NCBI GenBank assembly: GCA_964404505.1
Contig: CAYOKH010000005.1
Location: 1-54,010 of the forward strand
Direction: 5' to 3'
From: DAOMNN01 sp964404505
GTDB lineage: Bacteria > Pseudomonadota > Gammaproteobacteria > Burkholderiales > Rhodocyclaceae
DNA length: 54,010 bases
Shown here piece after piece: positions 7,546 to 16,442 of the stretch (its first letter is position 1; every line of letters starts with the position of its first letter). Both the position numbers and the translations under genes were made by a program. Below the pieces are notes generated by a model. The model made no database searches and was not told the origin of the DNA. It was given only the letters and a program-made list of their open reading frames with translations.

Positions 7546-8138
7546 TGTTCTTGAACTCCCAATAGTAAGCAGTCGATGCCGTCGCACAGGCAGTGCAGGG
7601 TGAGCAGATGTACCTCCTGAATGCGGGCAGTCCTTTCGGCCGGTACGCAGATATGGACGTCGGCGGCGCCCAGGTGTTCCGCAATTCTGCCGCCGCCCTT
7701 GCCCGTGAGTGCGACGACCTTCATCTCGCGCTCGTGCGCGGCCTCGATCGCCTCGATGACATTGGGCGAATTTCCGCTCGTCGAAATCGCGAGGAGTATG
7801 TCGCCCGGCTGTCCGAGTGCGCGCACCTGCTTGGAGAACACCTGAACGTAGTCGTAGTCGTTGGCGATCGATGTCAGTATCGACGTATCGGTCGTCAGCG
7901 CAATCGAGGCCAGCGGCGGACGCTCGATCTCGAAGCGATTGACCAGTTCGGCGGCGAAATGCTGGGCATCGGCCGCCGAGCCTCCATTGCCGCATGCAAG
8001 GATCTTGCCATTGCTGAGCAGGCTGCCGGTCATGACCTCGATGGCGCCGGCAATCGGTGACGCGAGTGCTTCGGCGGCATCGAGCTTGGTTTGGGCGCTG
8101 TCCTCGAACTGGCGGGTGATACGGTGAATCAGATCCAT
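7542..8138 (-). CDS. diaA: SIS-domain protein, DiaA / phosphoheptose isomerase type
   Basis: A 198-aa protein with one SIS domain. The sugar-phosphate-binding signature CGNGGSAADAQHFAAELVNR is clear, as are LLAISTSGNSPNVIEAIE and the C-terminal IQEVHLLTLHCLCDGID. GmhA isomerises sedoheptulose-7-phosphate for LPS; its paralogue DiaA binds DnaA and times replication initiation. Sequence alone does not separate them well by eye, but the position between yraN and dolP matches diaA. The start MDLIHRITRQFEDSAQTK is the family N-terminus; the longer in-frame extension was rejected. Confidence 0.85.
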   Translation of the reverse strand: MDLIHRITRQFEDSAQTKLDAAEALASPIAGAIEVMTGSLLSNGKILACGNGGSAADAQHFAAELVNRFEIERPPLASIALTTDTSILTSIANDYDYVQVFSKQVRALGQPGDILLAISTSGNSPNVIEAIEAAHEREMKVVALTGKGGGRIAEHLGAADVHICVPAERTARIQEVHLLTLHCLCDGIDCLLLGVQEQ

Positions 8139-8256
8139 TGGGTGAGGGGACTTGTACTGGTTGTGGGCAAAAAGTCTAGCATGCACTCCTCACGGGCGGG
8201 TTGCAGGATGAAGTTTGCCCGGCGGTCGACCGTGCGGGCGCGCGCCTTACAACCAT

Positions 8257-8673
8257 TTACCATCCGCCCGCGTCGAAGGCGGCGGGGATCCACTCCACCC
8301 GGCGTTCGTCCAGGCGGTCGAGGAGAACCGCGTCGAAACGGCACGCACGCTTCACGTGGTGGCGTCCTGCACCGGCGAGCCACCAGCGTGCCGCAACAAT
8401 GATGCGCCGGCGCTTGTGCGCGGTAATGCTCGCCACCGCACCCCCGAAGCTGCTGCCGGAACGGAATCGGACCTCGACGAACACCACGGTGCCGCGGTCC
8501 AGGCCAACGATGTCGATCTCGCCGCCGCGACAGCGGACGTTGCGTGCGAGGATCACGAATCCGCGGCCCGCGAGAAATCGTTCTGCGAGCGCCTCAGCGG
8601 CGGCACCGCGCCCTTGCGCGCAGGGGCGCGCCGGGCGGACAATCCCGTCACGATCATCACCGCCCCCATTCAT
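8257..8673 (-). CDS. yraN: YraN family (UPF0102) endonuclease-like protein
   Basis: A 138-aa protein of the UPF0102 family with a PD-(D/E)xK nuclease-like core: GRGAAAEALAERFLAGRG, RGGEIDIVGLDRG and VVFVEVRFRSGSSFGGA hold the conserved Glu/Asp/Glu positions. YraN-type proteins are predicted nucleases, and the cellular role is not settled. The start codon (8673-8671) and that of rsmI (8672-8674) share the palindrome CATG on opposite strands, so the two genes have no intergenic space. In E. coli lpoA lies between them; here it is absent. Confidence 0.9.
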   Translation of the reverse strand: MNGGGDDRDGIVRPARPCAQGRGAAAEALAERFLAGRGFVILARNVRCRGGEIDIVGLDRGTVVFVEVRFRSGSSFGGAVASITAHKRRRIIVAARWWLAGAGRHHVKRACRFDAVLLDRLDERRVEWIPAAFDAGGW

Positions 8674-9529
8674 GATTGCCTCGCCGCTTTCAAGCACACC
8701 GTCATTGTATGTCGTCGCTACCCCGCTCGGAAATCTCGCGGACATCACGCTTCGCGCGCTCGAGGTGCTGCGTGCGGTGGACGTGATTGCCGCCGAGGAT
8801 ACCCGCCACAGCAGGCGTCTGCTCGATGCCCACCGGATCGGCACCCGGCTCTTGGCCCTGCACGAGCACAACGAGCAAACCGCTGCGGGCCAGCTGATCC
8901 GACTGATGGAACGCGGACAACAGGTTGCACTGATCTCCGATGCCGGCACGCCGGCCATATCCGACCCGGGTGCGCGCACGGTCACGCGGGTTCGCGAGGC
9001 AGGGTTCAGGGTCATCCCGGTTCCGGGCGCATGTGCCGCGATCGCGGCGTTGTGCGCATCGGGTTTCGGGGAGGGGGGCTTTCATTTCACCGGCTTCCTG
9101 CCGGCCAGGTCTGCCGCCAGGCGGGCAGAACTCGACGCGCTGCGCGCGCAGACGGTGCCGCTTGTATTCTACGAGTCGCCGCACCGCATCGGTGAATGCC
9201 TGGCCGATATCGTCGCGGTGTTCGAACCTGAACGTGACCTCGTCGTTGCGCGGGAACTCACGAAAGTGCACGAGCAGATCGTGCGACTTCGCCTGTCGGA
9301 CGTCGCGGTCTGGCTCGGGGCCGATCCCAATCGCACGCGCGGCGAGTTCGTACTGATCGTCTCCGGCGCGCCAGCGTCCGTGGGGCGCGACGTCCGCGCC
9401 GAACGCGTGCTGCGTCTGCTTCTCGCGGAACTTCCGGTCAAGACCGCGGCGCGGCTTGCGGCCGAGATCTGCGATGCGCCGAAGAATGCGCTTTATGCAC
9501 GGGCGCTGGAACTGAAGGCTGACCTATAA
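8672..9529 (+). CDS. rsmI: 16S rRNA (cytidine-1402-2'-O)-methyltransferase RsmI
   Basis: A 285-aa SAM-dependent methyltransferase of the tetrapyrrole-methylase fold that 2'-O-methylates C1402 of 16S rRNA. Signature segments are VVATPLGNLADITLRALEVL, AAEDTRHSRRLLDAH, LISDAGTPAISDPG and VFYESPHRIGECL, all in the expected order. The start MIASPLSSTPSLYVV gives the usual 10-residue lead before the first strand. It overlaps yraN head to head by 2 bases, so its promoter must lie inside the yraN coding region. pyrC follows 27 bp downstream. Confidence 0.96.
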   Translation: MIASPLSSTPSLYVVATPLGNLADITLRALEVLRAVDVIAAEDTRHSRRLLDAHRIGTRLLALHEHNEQTAAGQLIRLMERGQQVALISDAGTPAISDPGARTVTRVREAGFRVIPVPGACAAIAALCASGFGEGGFHFTGFLPARSAARRAELDALRAQTVPLVFYESPHRIGECLADIVAVFEPERDLVVARELTKVHEQIVRLRLSDVAVWLGADPNRTRGEFVLIVSGAPASVGRDVRAERVLRLLLAELPVKTAARLAAEICDAPKNALYARALELKADL

Positions 9530-9533
9530 TCGC
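9528..9533 (+). promoter_or_regulatory. Consensus -10 box upstream of pyrC
   Basis: A perfect TATAAT overlaps the last bases of rsmI, 23 bp before the pyrC ATG. The region 16-18 bp upstream (ctggaa) is only a weak -35. It could give pyrC its own transcript. Confidence 0.4.
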
Positions 9534-9556
9534 GCAATCTCAGGAATCCGCGCCGC

Positions 9557-10603
9557 ATGCAATCGATCACGATCATCCGACCCGACGACTGGCATCTTCA
9601 TGTGCGCGACGGTGATGTCCTCGGCACGGTGGTGGCGCATACGGCCCGACGCTTCGGTCGGGCGGTCATCATGCCGAACCTGCGGCCACCGGTCACGACG
9701 GTCGCGCAGGCCCTGGCCTATCGCGAGCGCATTGCCGCGGCGGTCCCCGCGGGCCTGCACTTCGAGCCGCTCATGACCCTGTATCTGACCGACAACATGG
9801 CGCCGCAGATGATCGACCAGGCCCGTGACAGCGGCGTGGTGGTCGCCGTCAAACTGTATCCGGCAGGGGCGACCACGAACTCGGATGCGGGTGTCACGGC
9901 GATCGAGAAGGTTTACGCGGTGCTCGAGCGGATGCAGGCGCTGGGCATGGTGCTTTGCGTTCACGGCGAGGTGACCAGTGCGGAGGTCGACGTCTTTGAC
10001 CGCGAGCACGCCTTCATCGAGCGCATACTCGCCCCGCTTGCGCAGCGCTTCCCCGGATTGCGCATCGTGTTCGAGCACATCACGACCGATGCGGCCGTGC
10101 ACTTCGTGCGCAGTGCCGGCACCAATATCGGCGCCACCATCACGGCACACCACCTCCTCCTCAATCGCAATGCGATCTTCGCGGGGGGCATCCGCCCCCA
10201 TCACTTCTGCCTGCCGGTGCTCAAGCGCGAGCAGCATCGGCTTGCCCTGGTCGAAGCGGCCACGAGCGGCGATGCGCGGTTTTTCCTCGGCACGGATTCC
10301 GCACCGCATTCGCGTGCTGCGAAGGAGACGGCGTGCGGTTGCGCCGGATGCTACACGGCGCACGCCGGCATCGAGTTTTATGCAGAGGTCTTCGACAATG
10401 CCGGTGCTCTTGGCCGACTCGAGGCGTTCGCCAGCCTCAACGGACCGGCCTTCTACCGTCTGCCGCCGAATTCCGATCGAATCACGCTGCTGAGACGGGA
10501 CTGGACGGTGCCCGATTCCTACCCGTTCCTGCAGCGCGACCCACTGGTGCCCCTGCGTGCGGGCGAACGTGTTGCCTGGCGGATGGAGAGCAGTGGCTCT
10601 TGA
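9557..10603 (+). CDS. pyrC: Dihydroorotase PyrC
   Basis: A 348-aa class II dihydroorotase (E. coli PyrC is 348 aa) that cyclises carbamoyl aspartate in pyrimidine synthesis. Metal ligands are visible: DDWHLHVRDG (HxH), the carboxylated lysine in VAVKLYPAGATTNSDAG, His in CVHGEVT and in FEHITT, and the catalytic Asp in TDSAPHSRAAKE. The substrate-binding region MPNLRPPV is also present. The gene is complete, starting MQSITIIRPDDWH. The next 170 bp to rnpB hold no gene I can support. Confidence 0.97.
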   Translation: MQSITIIRPDDWHLHVRDGDVLGTVVAHTARRFGRAVIMPNLRPPVTTVAQALAYRERIAAAVPAGLHFEPLMTLYLTDNMAPQMIDQARDSGVVVAVKLYPAGATTNSDAGVTAIEKVYAVLERMQALGMVLCVHGEVTSAEVDVFDREHAFIERILAPLAQRFPGLRIVFEHITTDAAVHFVRSAGTNIGATITAHHLLLNRNAIFAGGIRPHHFCLPVLKREQHRLALVEAATSGDARFFLGTDSAPHSRAAKETACGCAGCYTAHAGIEFYAEVFDNAGALGRLEAFASLNGPAFYRLPPNSDRITLLRRDWTVPDSYPFLQRDPLVPLRAGERVAWRMESSGS

Positions 10604-10761
10604 AGCCGATCCGGCACAAGCCGGCATCGAGCGTTGCCATCTACGGGGCTGGTACGGGACCGGTGTCGTGCCGCCGGTCGGCCCCCTGGTGCACTGGTCG
10701 GTGCATTCCGGCTCCGGGACGCGAGCCCGCATTCGTCCGCGCGGACCAGTGACGGCGAGCG

Positions 10762-10767
10762 TATAAT
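10762..10767 (+). promoter_or_regulatory. -10 box of rnpB
   Basis: TATAAT ends 7 bp before the predicted 5' end of the RNase P RNA (10775), exactly where a -10 should be. No good -35 is seen at 17 bp upstream. Confidence 0.7.
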
Positions 10768-10774
10768 TTGCACA

Positions 10775-11199
10775 GGAAGTCCGCCAGGCAGTCGCTGCGC
10801 ACCCTCTCCGGTGCGTGGAGGAAAGTCCGGGCCCCATAGAGCAGGATGCCGGCTAACGGCCGGGCGCCGCGAGGCGACGGAAAGTGCAACAGAGAGCAGA
10901 CCGCCGATGGTCCCTAGGGGACACAGGCAAGGGTGAAAGGGTGCGGGGTCGCGCAAAGGCGACCACGGGCAGGGCGCAAGCCCTGTCGGGTAAGAGCCCA
11001 CCGCAGGACTGGCAACAGGACTGGCACGGCAAACCCCATCCGGGGCAAGGCCAAATAGGGGGGCAATGGCGTGGCTCGCGCCGCTCCCGGGTAGGCCGCT
11101 GGAGCGCCGCGGCAACGCGGCGCGCAGAGGAATGATTGCCCGGTGACTCCGGTTCACGCCGGAGTCGCTCGACAGAACCCGGCTTATCGGCGGACTTCC
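10775..11199 (+). ncRNA. rnpB: RNase P RNA (bacterial class A)
   Basis: The catalytic RNA of RNase P, which trims tRNA 5' leaders. The ends pair as helix P1: GGAAGTCCGCC at 10775 with GGCGGACTTCC ending at 11199. The conserved core is present: gaggaaagtccgggc (P4/CRI region) near 10818, acagagagcagacc near 10890, gggtaagagcccaccgc near 10988, aaaccccatccgg near 11032, and agaggaatgattgcc near 11124 leading to gacagaacccggcttat, the 3' half of P4. About 425 nt, within the class A range. Confidence 0.97.
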
Positions 11200-11427
11200 G
11201 ATTTCCCTCGCGCGGAGGCGGGTGCGCCTGGCTCGCAGCCCGCTGTTCCATCCGGATCCCCGTATTCGATCGACCCCGCGCTTCCCCGCTTCCGGCGCCC
11301 GTCTCGCGGAAGCTACGGTCGTTCATCATGAAACTGCGCTATCCCTGTTGATTTTGCAGGTTTTACCGAGTTTCCGCAGCGTCCCCATAAGTCATTGTGC
11401 CAGAACGAAAAAACCTGATTCATTGGC

Positions 11428-11456
11428 TTGACCCTGATTTGTCTTTGCACTAGAGT
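11428..11456 (+). promoter_or_regulatory. Promoter of the dcw operon (mraZ)
   Basis: TTGACC (11428-11433), a 17-bp spacer and TAGAGT (11451-11456) form a plausible sigma70 promoter 89 bp before mraZ. The MraZ boxes overlap its -10 and start point, as expected for autorepression. The stretch 11200-11427 between rnpB and this promoter holds no gene I can support. Confidence 0.65.
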
Positions 11457-11490
11457 GGGAATAAGTGGACAAAAGTGGGAAAAAGTGTCG
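11454..11490 (+). promoter_or_regulatory. MraZ operator (10-bp direct repeats)
   Basis: Direct repeats AGTGGGA, AGTGGAC, AGTGGGA and AGTGTCG start at 11454, 11464, 11474 and 11484, an exact 10-bp period. This is the known arrangement of MraZ-binding boxes (GTGGGN repeats) upstream of mraZ. The second and fourth copies are degenerate. Confidence 0.85.
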
Positions 11491-11544
11491 ACAATCACCT
11501 GAAGTCGATCACCGCTTCATCAAGAATAACGGTCAGGGGGGTCA

Positions 11545-11988
11545 ATGTTCCACGGAACCAGCGCGCTCAGTCTCGATGCCAAGGGTCGCATTGCGATACC
11601 TGCGCGGCATCGTGACGCGCTCGTCCCGGATGGCGCCCCCCTGGTAATCACGGCACATCCGCACCGCTGTCTGCTCGTCTATCCGCAGGCCACGTGGGGA
11701 CCGATCAGTGAGCAGATTTCCGGAATGCCCGGCCTGGGCCAGCACACCGCGACGCTCAAGCGCCTGCTGGTGGGCTTCGCCCAATCCGAGGAACTCGACG
11801 GTGCAGGCAGGGTGCTGATCGCACCGTCGCTGAGGCAATGGGCCGAGTTGGAGAAACAGCTCTGGCTGGTGGGCGTGGGATCGCATTTCGAGCTCTGGTC
11901 GGATTCCGGCTGGCAGCGGCAGCAGGCTGCCATGCTGGCACTGGACGGTGAAGCACTCCCACCCGGGTTCGAGAGTCTGGCGCTATGA
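11545..11988 (+). CDS. mraZ: Transcriptional regulator MraZ
   Basis: A 147-aa protein with two SpoVT/AbrB-like domains. The first starts FHGTSALSLDAKGRIAIPAR; the second contains ELDGAGRVLIAPSLRQWA. MraZ forms a ring-shaped oligomer, binds repeats upstream of its own gene and represses the dcw operon. A purine-rich RBS (caggggggtca) precedes the ATG, and the repeats at 11454-11490 are its likely binding site. It is first of the dcw cluster and overlaps rsmH by 4 bp. Confidence 0.97.
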   Translation: MFHGTSALSLDAKGRIAIPARHRDALVPDGAPLVITAHPHRCLLVYPQATWGPISEQISGMPGLGQHTATLKRLLVGFAQSEELDGAGRVLIAPSLRQWAELEKQLWLVGVGSHFELWSDSGWQRQQAAMLALDGEALPPGFESLAL

Positions 11989-12923
11989 GCGCTCCCCAGG
12001 GGCACGTCAGCGTCCTGCTCGCGGAAGCGGTGGACGCGCTGGCGATACGGGCGGGAGGGGTCTACGTGGACGGCACTTTCGGACGTGGTGGGCACGCACG
12101 CGCGATCCTGGACCGTCTCGGAGCGGGAGGCCGGCTGATCGCGTTCGACCGCGATCCCGCTGCCATCGAAGCCGGCCAGTCGATCGGCGACGCGCGCCTG
12201 ACGCTGGTCCATGCGGCGTTCGGCGCACTGGAACGGGAACTGGAAAGCCTCGGAGTCGGTGAACTGGACGGGATTCTGCTCGACCTGGGGGTCTCGTCGC
12301 CGCAACTCGATGACGCCACGCGGGGCATGAGTTTCCGGTTCGATGCGCCGCTGGACATGAGGATGGATACGAGCCGCGGGTGGACGGTGGCGCAATGGCT
12401 GGCAGAGGCGTCTGTCGCCGAAATCAGGGAGGTGCTCAGGGACTATGGGGAAGAACGGTTTGCTCATGCGATTGCAAAGGCGATTGCAACTGCTCGGACA
12501 GGGAGGGCTGTTGCAACCACTGGACAACTTGCCGAGATCGTGGAGAAAGCGGTCCGTACACGCGAGCCGGGGCAGCATCCGGCGACGCGTAGTTTTCAAG
12601 CTCTACGGATTTTCATCAATCAGGAACTCGAGGAGCTGTCGCTAGTCCTGCCGACTGCGGTTGCGCGGCTCAAACCCGGGGGGCGACTCGTCGTGATCAG
12701 CTTCCATTCCCTCGAGGACCGGATCGTGAAACGCTTTATGCGCGACGAGTCACGGCCGCCGCAGTTGCCGGCGCGCCTGCCGTTGCGCGCGAGCGAACTG
12801 CCGGCGCCGCGCCTGCGTCTGGTGGGCAAGCCGGTCCGGCCGGCGGATCCGGAAGTACGCGCCAATCCGCGTGCCCGCAGTGCCGTGATGCGTGTCGCCG
12901 AACGCACCCGGGTGGCGGCATGA
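11985..12923 (+). CDS. rsmH: 16S rRNA (cytosine-1402-N4)-methyltransferase RsmH
   Basis: A 312-aa methyltransferase (MraW) that N4-methylates C1402 of 16S rRNA, the same nucleotide that RsmI 2'-O-methylates. The SAM site is GVYVDGTFGRGGHARAIL, followed by DGILLDLGVSSPQLDDA and GMSFRFDAPLDMRMD. The C-terminal KPGGRLVVISFHSLEDRIVK is the family signature. It overlaps mraZ and ftsL by 4 bp each. Confidence 0.97.
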   Translation: MSAPQGHVSVLLAEAVDALAIRAGGVYVDGTFGRGGHARAILDRLGAGGRLIAFDRDPAAIEAGQSIGDARLTLVHAAFGALERELESLGVGELDGILLDLGVSSPQLDDATRGMSFRFDAPLDMRMDTSRGWTVAQWLAEASVAEIREVLRDYGEERFAHAIAKAIATARTGRAVATTGQLAEIVEKAVRTREPGQHPATRSFQALRIFINQELEELSLVLPTAVARLKPGGRLVVISFHSLEDRIVKRFMRDESRPPQLPARLPLRASELPAPRLRLVGKPVRPADPEVRANPRARSAVMRVAERTRVAA

Positions 12924-13186
12924 TCCGCGCCGACGCCTTTCTGCTGTCGATCGCGGTGGCGAGCGCGCTCGGTGTCGTCGCCTCCCAGCACGAGGCACGC
13001 CAGATATTTTCGGAACTCGAGCGGGAGCAGGCTCGCGCATACGAACTTGAAGTGGAGTGGGGTCAGTTGCAGCTGGAGCAGAGTACGTGGGCTGCACTGG
13101 CCCGTGTCGAGGTGATCGCGCGGAAACGGCTCGGCCTGCAGGAACCGCAGCCCGGACGGGTCGTGGTCGTGGAGGTTCCGCGATGA
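12920..13186 (+). CDS. ftsL: Cell division protein FtsL
   Basis: An 88-aa bitopic membrane protein. Residues 3-22 (RADAFLLSIAVASALGVVAS) form the membrane segment, and the rest is a periplasmic coiled coil (ELEREQARAYELEVEWGQLQ) ending in a basic ARKRLGL motif typical of FtsL. With FtsQ and FtsB it forms the complex that activates FtsW/FtsI. Sequence conservation is always low; the size, topology and place between rsmH and ftsI decide the call. It overlaps rsmH and ftsI by 4 bp. Confidence 0.92.
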   Translation: MIRADAFLLSIAVASALGVVASQHEARQIFSELEREQARAYELEVEWGQLQLEQSTWAALARVEVIARKRLGLQEPQPGRVVVVEVPR

Positions 13187-14937
13187 AGGGTCGGCGCCTC
13201 GTGACCTTCAATCACAATCCACTGCTGGAGAAAGGTCTGCCCGCGTGGCGCCCCCGCCTGGTGCTGCTGTGCCTGCTGGCGTGTTCCCTGACACTTGTCG
13301 TACGGGCAGCCTGGCTGCAGGGTTTCAACAAGGAATTCCTCCAGGCCAAGGGGGAGTCGCGTTATTCGAGGGTGATTCCCGTTCCGGCCACTCGCGGACG
13401 CATCGCCGACCGCAATGGCGACGTGCTGGCGGTGAGCACGCCGGTGCGCTCGATCTGGGCGATTCCTTCCGACGCCAGATTGTCGCCGGCCGATACCCGC
13501 ACGCTTGCCACCCTGCTCGAGATGGATGTCCAGGAACTGAACCGGCGCCTGGATTCGGAGCGCGATTTCGTCTATCTGAGAAGGCAGCTGGCGCCGAAAG
13601 TGGCGCGTCGCATCGCGGATCTTGGGCTTCCCGGCGTGCACCAGCATCAGGAATACCGGCGCTACTACCCTGGCGGCGAAGTCACGGCGCACATGCTGGG
13701 TTTCACCGGCGTGGACGACTGGGGCCAGGAAGGTATCGAGCTTGCCTTCGATGCACGGCTGAGGGGCGCACCCGGATCACGGCGGGTGATTCGCGACCGG
13801 CGCGGGCAGATTATCGAGGACGTGGAGTCGATCCGTCCGCCGCGCGACGGGGAGGATGTTGTCCTGGCAATGGATACGAAGATCCAGTTCCTTGCTTACT
13901 CCGCCCTGCGCCAGGCAATGCAGACGCACAAGGCCAAGGCGGGCGGGGTCGTCGTGCTGGACGTGCGCACCGGCGAGGTGCTCGCCCTCGTGAACGCCCC
14001 GACGTTCAATCCGAACAACCGGAGCGGCCTGAGCGGTGCGCAGTTGCGGAACCGGGTCCTGACCGACGTGTTCGAACCGGGATCGACGATGAAGCCCTTC
14101 ATCGGTGCCCTGGCGCTCGAACGGCGGAAGGTCGCGCTCGACACCATCATCGATACCGATCCGGGAAGGATGACGATCGGGCGGGCCATGATCTCCGACG
14201 TGCGCCGGCACGGTCCGCTGACCTTGGGCGGAGTGATCCAGAAGTCGTCCAACGTCGGTACGGTCAAGCTTGCGATGCACTTCACGCCTGACGAGATGTG
14301 GGGGATGTTCGACGAGCTTGGATTCGGTACGCCGCTCGACCTGGGCTTTCCCGGCGAGGCGTCCGGACGTTTGCGTCCGGCACGCAGCTGGCGGCCGATC
14401 GAACAGGCGACCATGTCGTACGGCCACGGGATATCGGGTTCGCTGGTGCAGCTGGCCCGTGCCTATCTGGTGTTCGCACGAGACGGGGAATTGCTGCCCT
14501 TGTCCCTGACGCGGGTGGATGTTCCGCCGGCTCCGGGGCACAAGGTGTTCTCGACCGAAACGGCTCGGCACATGCGTCATATCCTCGAGCGTGCGGCGGG
14601 GCCGGAAGGTACGGCGCCCAAGGCTCAGGTGGCGGGTTTTCGGGTAGCGGGCAAGACCGGCACCGCCCACAAACTCGAAGGTGGACGCTACACGGATAGA
14701 TACATTTCTTCATTCGTCGGATTCGCCCCGGCATCGAATCCGCGGATTATCGTAGCGGTCATGATCGACGAACCAACTGCGGGCCAGCACTTCGGCGGAG
14801 CCGTCGCTGCACCGGTGTTCGCACGAATCGTGGAGGGGACTCTCCGATCCATGGGCGTGGTTCCGGATGCGCCGATTGCGCCGCTGCATGTCGCGGGCAA
14901 GGCGGAAGCGCCCCGTGCCGCAAAGGATCGGATGTGA
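13183..14937 (+). CDS. ftsI: Septal peptidoglycan transpeptidase FtsI (PBP3)
   Basis: A 584-aa class B penicillin-binding protein that cross-links septal wall with FtsW. A short cytoplasmic tail is followed by a membrane helix (residues 26-41), the dimerisation/pedestal domain beginning at RVIPVPATRGRIADRNGD, and the transpeptidase domain. Catalytic motifs are STMK (301-304), SSN (355-357) and KTGT (491-494). The start MKGRRLVTFN overlaps the ftsL stop by 4 bp; a longer in-frame start inside ftsL was rejected. It is essential, cytoplasmic-membrane anchored and faces the periplasm. Confidence 0.97.
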   Translation: MKGRRLVTFNHNPLLEKGLPAWRPRLVLLCLLACSLTLVVRAAWLQGFNKEFLQAKGESRYSRVIPVPATRGRIADRNGDVLAVSTPVRSIWAIPSDARLSPADTRTLATLLEMDVQELNRRLDSERDFVYLRRQLAPKVARRIADLGLPGVHQHQEYRRYYPGGEVTAHMLGFTGVDDWGQEGIELAFDARLRGAPGSRRVIRDRRGQIIEDVESIRPPRDGEDVVLAMDTKIQFLAYSALRQAMQTHKAKAGGVVVLDVRTGEVLALVNAPTFNPNNRSGLSGAQLRNRVLTDVFEPGSTMKPFIGALALERRKVALDTIIDTDPGRMTIGRAMISDVRRHGPLTLGGVIQKSSNVGTVKLAMHFTPDEMWGMFDELGFGTPLDLGFPGEASGRLRPARSWRPIEQATMSYGHGISGSLVQLARAYLVFARDGELLPLSLTRVDVPPAPGHKVFSTETARHMRHILERAAGPEGTAPKAQVAGFRVAGKTGTAHKLEGGRYTDRYISSFVGFAPASNPRIIVAVMIDEPTAGQHFGGAVAAPVFARIVEGTLRSMGVVPDAPIAPLHVAGKAEAPRAAKDRM

Positions 14938-16442
14938 GCGCGCAGCGGTCGTCCGACATCCTTGCGCGACTGCGTGAATCGGGCGTGAATCCCTGCGGTA
15001 TCACTGCGGACTCGCGCAAGCTGGGCAGCGGTGATCTGTTCGCCGCCTGGCCTGGTTTCAGGACCGATGGCCGGCGCCATATCGCCGAAGCCGTCACCCG
15101 CGGTGCGGCGGGCGTGCTGTGGGAGTCCGGTGACGGATATCGTGCCGAATCCATCCCCGTTCCGGCCGTGGGTGTGGAGGGCCTGCGCGCGCTTTCCGGT
15201 TACCTTGCGCACGAGATTTACGCCAGGCCCTCGGCGGCCCTGTGGATGGTCGGGGTGACGGGCACCAACGGCAAGACGACGGTGAGCCAGTGGCTGGCGA
15301 GCGCAATGGAGATGCTCGAGATTCACTGCGGCGTGATCGGCACGCTCGGCTGGGGATATCCGGGAAGCATGGACGATGTCGGCAACACGACTCCCGATGC
15401 CCTGGTGCTGCACCGCCTTCTCCGGGAATTCGCCGACACCGGCGCAACGGCTGCGGCAATTGAGGTTTCCTCGATCGGCCTCGAGCAGGGGCGAGTGAGC
15501 GGCGTTGAGTTCGATGCGGCGGTGTTCACCAACCTGAGCCGCGACCATCTCGACTACCACGGCAACATGGAGGCCTATGGGGCATGGAAGGAGCGCCTGT
15601 TCGAGGCGCCGGGCCTGCGCAGTGCGATCGTCAATCTCGACGACATGTTCGGCCTCAACCTCGCGAGGCGCCTTGCGAGGGCCGGCACGGACGTGATCGG
15701 CTACACGCATCTGCGCACCAATGCCGACGCGGTGCCCGGCACGCGTGTTCTGATCGCAGAGGGTCTCCAGTGCTCTCCGGTGGGGCAGCGCTTCAGCGTG
15801 TTGTGGGACGGGGGCATGCACGACCTGCAGGCCAGGGTCCTCGCTCCTTTCAACGTTTCCAATCTTCTGGCGGTCATCGGTGTCCTCCTGAGTCGTGGCG
15901 TGACCATCGATGAGGCCCTGACGGTCGCGTCGCGTCTGGCGCCTCCCAAGGGCAGGATGCAACTCGAGGGCGGGGTGGGCGAGCCGCTCGTGGTGATCGA
16001 CTATGCGCATTCACCGGATGCGCTCGCCAAGGTGTTGCAGGCGGTGCGCGCAACGGCGGAGACCCGCGGTGGGCGGCTCGTGTGCGTATTCGGCTGCGGC
16101 GGCGACCGGGATCCCGGCAAGCGTTCCCTGATGGGGGAGGTTGCGAGGGAGTCTGCCGATCACGTCATCGTCACCAGCGACAATCCGCGCGGTGAGGACC
16201 CGCTTGCGATCATCGAGGCGATCCGGGCCGGTACCGGCCCCTCGGCCGAGGCAGTCGTGGATCGTGCCCAGGCGATCCGGATTGCGATCGGCGAGTCCGC
16301 GGCGAACGATGTTGTCGTCCTCGCCGGCAAAGGGCATGAGTCCTATCAGGATGTGCTGGGGCAGCGGTTGCCGTTCTGCGATATCGAACATGCAAGGGCG
16401 GCATTGCTGGCATGGAATCCCGATCGGGGAGACCGCGGATGA
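14934..16442 (+). CDS. murE: UDP-MurNAc-L-Ala-D-Glu:meso-DAP ligase MurE
   Basis: A 502-aa Mur ligase that adds the third residue of the stem peptide. The ATP loop is GVTGTNGKTTVSQW; the Mur signatures NLSRDHLDYHGNMEAYG and DYAHSPDALAKVL are present. The motif SDNPRGEDP contains DNPR, which marks selection of meso-diaminopimelate rather than lysine, so the wall is of the Gram-negative type. The start is a GTG (14934) inside the ftsI stop context, giving a 4-bp overlap; the murF start overlaps its stop. Confidence 0.97.
   Translation: MSAQRSSDILARLRESGVNPCGITADSRKLGSGDLFAAWPGFRTDGRRHIAEAVTRGAAGVLWESGDGYRAESIPVPAVGVEGLRALSGYLAHEIYARPSAALWMVGVTGTNGKTTVSQWLASAMEMLEIHCGVIGTLGWGYPGSMDDVGNTTPDALVLHRLLREFADTGATAAAIEVSSIGLEQGRVSGVEFDAAVFTNLSRDHLDYHGNMEAYGAWKERLFEAPGLRSAIVNLDDMFGLNLARRLARAGTDVIGYTHLRTNADAVPGTRVLIAEGLQCSPVGQRFSVLWDGGMHDLQARVLAPFNVSNLLAVIGVLLSRGVTIDEALTVASRLAPPKGRMQLEGGVGEPLVVIDYAHSPDALAKVLQAVRATAETRGGRLVCVFGCGGDRDPGKRSLMGEVARESADHVIVTSDNPRGEDPLAIIEAIRAGTGPSAEAVVDRAQAIRIAIGESAANDVVVLAGKGHESYQDVLGQRLPFCDIEHARAALLAWNPDRGDRG

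Noticed and set aside
10604..10774. Short frame after pyrC starting GTG-GCT-CTT
   Set aside because: No family recognised and it runs into the rnpB promoter; support is too weak to call a gene.
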